A stretch of DNA of 64,000 bases from Brachycybe producta (lineage: Eukaryota > Arthropoda > Diplopoda > Playtdesmida > Andrognathidae). Of the stretch, positions 53,901 to 59,900 are shown piece by piece; positions within the stretch are counted from its first letter, which is position 1, and every line of letters begins with the position of its first letter. Made by a program: the position numbers and the translations under genes. The notes under the pieces are model-generated. The model made no database searches and had not been told where the DNA came from. It saw only the letters and a list, made by a program, of their open reading frames with translations. The stretch spans positions 1,488,001 to 1,552,000 of the forward strand of contig JAUPFP010000036.1 of assembly GCA_036925085.1 (NCBI GenBank), written 5' to 3'.

Positions 53901-56900
53901 TTCCTTTTTTTTTTCTGTCTCACCCTGTACTTATTTACCACCTGATCTTAATTATTAAATTCAATTCCAAATGAAAAATGTCCCATAGAACTCTTATAAT
54001 TACAGTCTGCAATTTAAAACCATCACTAAAAAAATCTTAAAACTGTTTTAGAAACTAGATGAGTAAATCACATATTAAAATGCTTATTTTATAAGTTATC
54101 AGTATAAAGATACCCTTCTAGTTTCTAAAACACATTCAAGTTCACCTTCATTTTGTTCTTGAAAGACAGAATAACCAGAGTTCGAGGGGCGTTTATACTT
54201 TAAACCACCTTAAAATTTGATTATTAGTTTATTTGGTCAATTAACCAGCTCCCTGAAAACTCGTCGTGCAATTTGCACGAAACAAAAAAGGACAATCTTT
54301 AAAAAAAAAGTTGTGCAGTGGGCTATATTTTTGATTTTCGCGATTTTTTTTCCGAGACTTTTCACAAAGTTTTTCATGTCGAAACTCTTCGCATCGTTGT
54401 AATGATAAGGACCCCTAGCACTCCCCCTAAGCCTTAGGGCCGATGTGTGTATCACACATACAGTGTGTCCAAGCTACAAAATGGGCACTAAATTATAAAC
54501 TTCAGAAATCCCCCTCTATTACAAATTGCATACAAAAAAAATTGTGTACAAATGGAAAAATAACATTTAAATATATTAAATATTATTTGTTAAAGCGTTT
54601 CTTTCTCCTTCTACCCAACTTTTTTTATGATAATAATTATTTCCTGTCGGAGCAGGGGGATAAAAGTGAAAAAAATGAGAAAAAATTCGTTAATTCCGAC
54701 AGATGGATTTGAAGGGGAAAAAATATTTAAAAAAAACATATGGCAAATGGCAAAAGTTAGGAATAAAATTCACATATTAAAAAATTAAAAAGCCACTAAT
54801 CTAATGATAAATTTTAATTTCAAAGAATTAGATAAAAAAAAGACGAATAATAAAAAAAGATCCGAACAGACTGAACAAAGGGTCCAGTTTAAAGGGGGAG
54901 GGAGGGGAGGTAACAGGGAAGAAATGACCCAGACGAAAAAAAAGAGAAAGTTTTAATTGAAACATTATCATAAATTTAAATTAAACTAAATATGTGTTTT
55001 TTATGTTTTTTATTTCTCCAAAAATTAAAGTAAATTAAGAGTTAAAAAGACATCTGTCTTGAAATTACCATCATCAATGTTTTTTTTTACTAGGAACTTA
55101 GTTAGGAAGGACCCGGACCCATCTAGTCTAGAGTTTCAGGATGGTGTGAAGACCCTTCTAGTCTAGAGTTTAAGGGTGGTGGTTATTCTAAATAATTTCT
55201 AACTCAAAGTAAATGTGCTTTAAACTCAGAACTTTTGAAAAGAAGTTTCATGTAAAAGTGGAAAAACTTAGTACTAGAAGCCTCCAAACAAGGTTCCAAT
55301 GAAGAGGAAAGTCCTGTTTTATTCAGGGTTTTTTTTTCTTCTCTCCAAGGGTTCCTCTTCCTCTTCCCCTCCTCTTTCAAGAGTCCATTCAAGTTGAAGC
55401 TCAAGTGCAAAGTTTCTTTCTTGAATTTTGTGAGTTCAAATATGGACCAATGGGTCCAATCTTAAACTGAAGAAAAAAGTTAATATCTGGAAAAACAAAA
55501 CCAGAAAAATAGCATCCGGAAACAACATGTTGAGAGAATTCATTTCTTGCTTCTTCACTTATCCTTCTAAAAAAAAACCCAATCATCTAATCTCGAAATT
55601 TGCTTTCTAGAGTGGATAAGAAAATGGTAAAATCAAGCACATTCGGAAATTCTTTTCTTTTAAAGAACTGTCACCTAGGACGCTTCTAGATTTCCTTTTT
55701 CCAGCACAAAAAACGTAGTTGTTTCAAACCTGAACACAACACCTTTTCCAATAACAGCAACAAACCGAATTTGATTTAATTACAATATTAATAATTATGA
55801 ATATTTAAAAGGCAAATGTATGCAAATGACACATCTCCAAAAATTCCATTTTTCAATTGCCCACTTCTAATGAAATACAAAACAAAAATGAAAAGCAAAT
55901 AAATAAACAGGCAGATAGATAGATAGAATGTATTATAGCTCAAATTCAACGATTTCGCTCCCCCCCCCCCCTTTTTTTTTCCTGTTATGTCAACAACAAC
56001 AACCTATTTAGATTGGCAAACATTTGCTGTCATTATGAAACATACAAACCAGAGACACAGAAAGGACGACAGATAGATGATGATGATGATGATAATGTTA
56101 TGTCACTACTGTACTTATTGCCTACATATACAGGTATTATGTGCGTGGAAATATGCGTTGTTCGCCAGTATTGCACACATATTTTAAAACAACACTCACT
56201 TCCAAATATATTATGTGTAACACCTGGTCTAACCTTAAAACGGTTTAACAATAAACCTACAAAAACGGTACATTTCGTCACTTTGAAAAGTGTAAACAGC
56301 AACTAGAAACGCTCTTCGAACTCTTTCAAAAGTTAGAAAAACTTTAAGAAACTAGAAGGGGTACACAGTCATGAGAGTTAAATGAATTCAAATTAAATGT
56401 GTTTAGATGAATTCTACGGAATCCAGTTAAGGACACATGAACACCAAATAAAAATTCACTTTATTATTAATATTTTAAAATTGAAATACTAAATCAATAG
56501 TTTCTATATTTAAGTATTAATCTCAATATTTTCAGATTATTAACTGAATAAATTGAATTCGACGACATATTGTTTGTTTGTCCTTCACAGGGCTCTGTAG
56601 AACACGTTTATTATTGAAATGCATTTAAATTATCAGGTGTGAGTACTAGGTATTAGGGTATTTTCATGTTGGTATCTTTCAAAATAAACTTTTTCTAGAC
56701 CAAAAATTAAAAAAAAATATATTGTCTGTTTAAAGTTGATTTATTTTTCAAACAGACATAAATAGCTTATTTTGAAAGATATCATCAACATGAAAATATC
56801 CTTAACTGATAAGAGGCTGCTACCCTTCTAGTTTCTAAAACACATTCAAGTTTCACTTGATTTTGCACCTGAAATACAGAATAATCAAAGAGTTCGAGTA

Positions 56901-59900
56901 GAGAGTCGTTTTACACTTTAAAACTATATTATCCAACTTTAAGCATATTACATTTTTTTTTATTAATTGTTGCTGTCTATAAAAAGTTTATTTTGAAAGA
57001 TATCATATATCAACATGAAAATCTTCCTAAACATTTCATGAAATATTTCAACAAAATAAATTTCATGAAATTGCCCATCACTAGTTTTAAGAAACTAGAA
57101 GGGTCAATCAAGTTTTATACAAAAAACTAGACCTTAAGGCCTTGTTTCCACTGAGGTGAAAATTTCAACAGGTGAAAAATTAAACAAACGTGACCACCCC
57201 CCCCCCCCCCCCCCCGGTCTATGACAGTGAATAGACGGGGGGGGGGGAGCCACATGCCGTTCTATTTTACACCAGTTGAAATTTTCGAAAAGTTCATATT
57301 TTCATTCCAGTGGAAACAGGGCATAAAATTTGCAATACTAGTTTAAGGTTTGAAAGATATCATCATCATCAAATCAGCATGAAAAATACCTAGAAACAAC
57401 ATATCTCTTGTTATGTTCTTTCATGTGGTGATGATTTATCTAGAATAGAAAAATTTCCGTCCAATATTGTAAACATTTGTCCTTAAGTCAATTTAATCAG
57501 TTGCGGAATTTGCGGAAGCAGTGGGACATTACAAGCGACACACACATACACAACATAACGAGCGTACTTATGTTACACCCACCCACCCACACACACACAC
57601 ACAAATGTCACTAAGAACACAATTAACCAAACTCCCTTTTCCCACTAATCAAATACAGTTTCCATTTAGGCCAAATACTAATAATAAATAATATTTCCCT
57701 TCATTATTACCAGATGTGGGTTTTGAGAGCTGAAAAAAAAATCATTTAATATAATGTATTCCAAGAGAAAATTATCAACAATGAAGAAAAAAATAAATGG
57801 AAACCAAAATAACACCCGAAATAACTAAACAATTAACAATTGTCAATTTTTTTTTTCCACGGAAATGAAATGATACAGTGTGCGTGTGTGTAAATATACA
57901 AACCGTACACACACTTAACTCTCTAATTTGCTTCGATACAGACGATCCATTCTGGCTTGTCAATCCTGGCTTTCTCAATGCGTCAAATTGTGTTAAAAAT
58001 AGTTTATGAAGGCCACCTCAAGAGGTACAAAATGAAGAGAGAAACTTGAAATTATTTTAGAAACTAGAAGGGTATTCTAAGTTTCTAAAATAAATTTCAA
58101 GTTCCTCTTCATTTGGTACCGGTAGAGGGCGCTTTCACTTCAAAACCACCTTAATTCAAAATATATTTTTTTATTATTCTTCAATCTTGGCTGAAACGAT
58201 CTGCTCAGCTAGAAATCCACTTAAATTTTCGGATTGAAGTGAAAAGAAATTAAATCATGTGTGTGACGTTAATTGACCCGCTTTAGAATGTATTGTAATG
58301 CTTAAAATGATGGAAACGTGAGGAAAAATAGCCTCCTCACACATCAAATTAAAAAAAAAAGTCAAGACAGAAATTGGTTTGAAATGACTATGTGTGCGTT
58401 TGAGAGACAATCCAGGGTTAATACACCAGGATTGACAAGCCAAACTTGATCGTCTGTACCCAGCTCTATACAAAAAAGTGCAAAAAAAAAAAAGTTCTCA
58501 TGTTCTGACATTAGACACAAAAATTTAGAAACAAAAATAAAACGGTAAATTTTGAGCTTACCTGAAGAGAAATTCGGTAGTGGCACATCTTTGGTGATGG
58601 AGTCTGACATATCGTTGAGTCCAAAAAGTCCAAGCAATTCCTTCATCGTACTCTCGGCATAGTCTTTCATGGCAGAAGCATCAATAGACCCTGGAACGGG
58701 TCCAGAAGGACCGTCATGTCCATCACGGACGGCCTGAGCATAACCCAAGGCAGCTGCGTGTGCGGCGGCCGCAGCTGCCGCAGCATGGGCAGCTCTCACA
58801 GAGGCACTGGAATGGGCAGACGGTGAAGAAGAAGAACCGCGATCCCCTCCTGTATGTAAACCCAAAAGAGAGGCCGAAATACCGGCTGCCAATCCGGCCG
58901 TAGTCGGATTAGCCACCATAGAGAGGGCACTAGATCGAGTGGCCGGTGACGGAGTCGAAAGGCGTTGCGATTGAGCAGAGTTCTTCGAGGGCACCGTGGT
59001 CAGACTCGTTGCATAGTTCGATTCGATCGGACTGTGAGCGCTCGGTGGAGACTGGACGTGTCCTCTGGAGAGATCCATCACGTCACAGTTGCTTCTTCCT
59101 TCTCCTTCGACCACTTCAAGGTTCATGTCCGAACTTTCCGTTGGACTACGACAATAACTCAAGTCCATAGGAGCACCGGAAGTCTTCGTCTTCTTCCTCT
59201 CCGATGACAAATCCTTGGATGATACAGAGTTCTGACGTTCCTTTTGACGATGATGATGATGATGTTGTTGTTGCGGACGAGCTAACAGTGACCTCTTCAC
59301 ATTGGTCGCATTATCACTGAGATCGAGTGGTTGATCGGTAGCGCCCTTTGTCGACGTCTTTCTCGCGATCACCGTATCCACTTCGTTGTCACTCATCGTG
59401 GCCGATTCTGGCCTAAGAATCGGTGACGACGACGACGTCCGACGGTCTAACGAGTTCCTAACTTCCGTATCCTCTTCTTCGGATGGATTTCCTTGAAATA
59501 TCGAGAATGGTGCCGGTGGCTGAGCAGAAGACGATTCCCAGCCGGTATTTCCACCAACACCGGAGCGATAATCCACCAAAAAATCATTATCGACTTCCTT
59601 ATACTGATGATACACAATACTACGCGGTTTAAAATTCTTCCGCTTGTTTCTTCTTTCCGGCTCCGTTTTCGTGACATTGTTACTCTTATCGAATTCGGTC
59701 GACGATGCATCGAGACGTTCCTCTCGATCGTAACCCAACGGAGACGACGATTCGTGATTCGATCCCATAGCTCTCCTCCAACATTCTTCGTCTTCTTCAT
59801 CTTCTTCTTCTTCTTCTTCTTCGGCAGTTCTGATCAATCGGAACCTATCGTCACTCGAAGGTTCCACATCCTCATCATCGTACTCTTCCTCTTCCTCGTC

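Noticed and set aside
58362..58561. Extension of the exon 1 frame beyond 58562
   Set aside because: A strong CAG|GTAAGC donor precedes it and the extra residues come from intron and the family I element.
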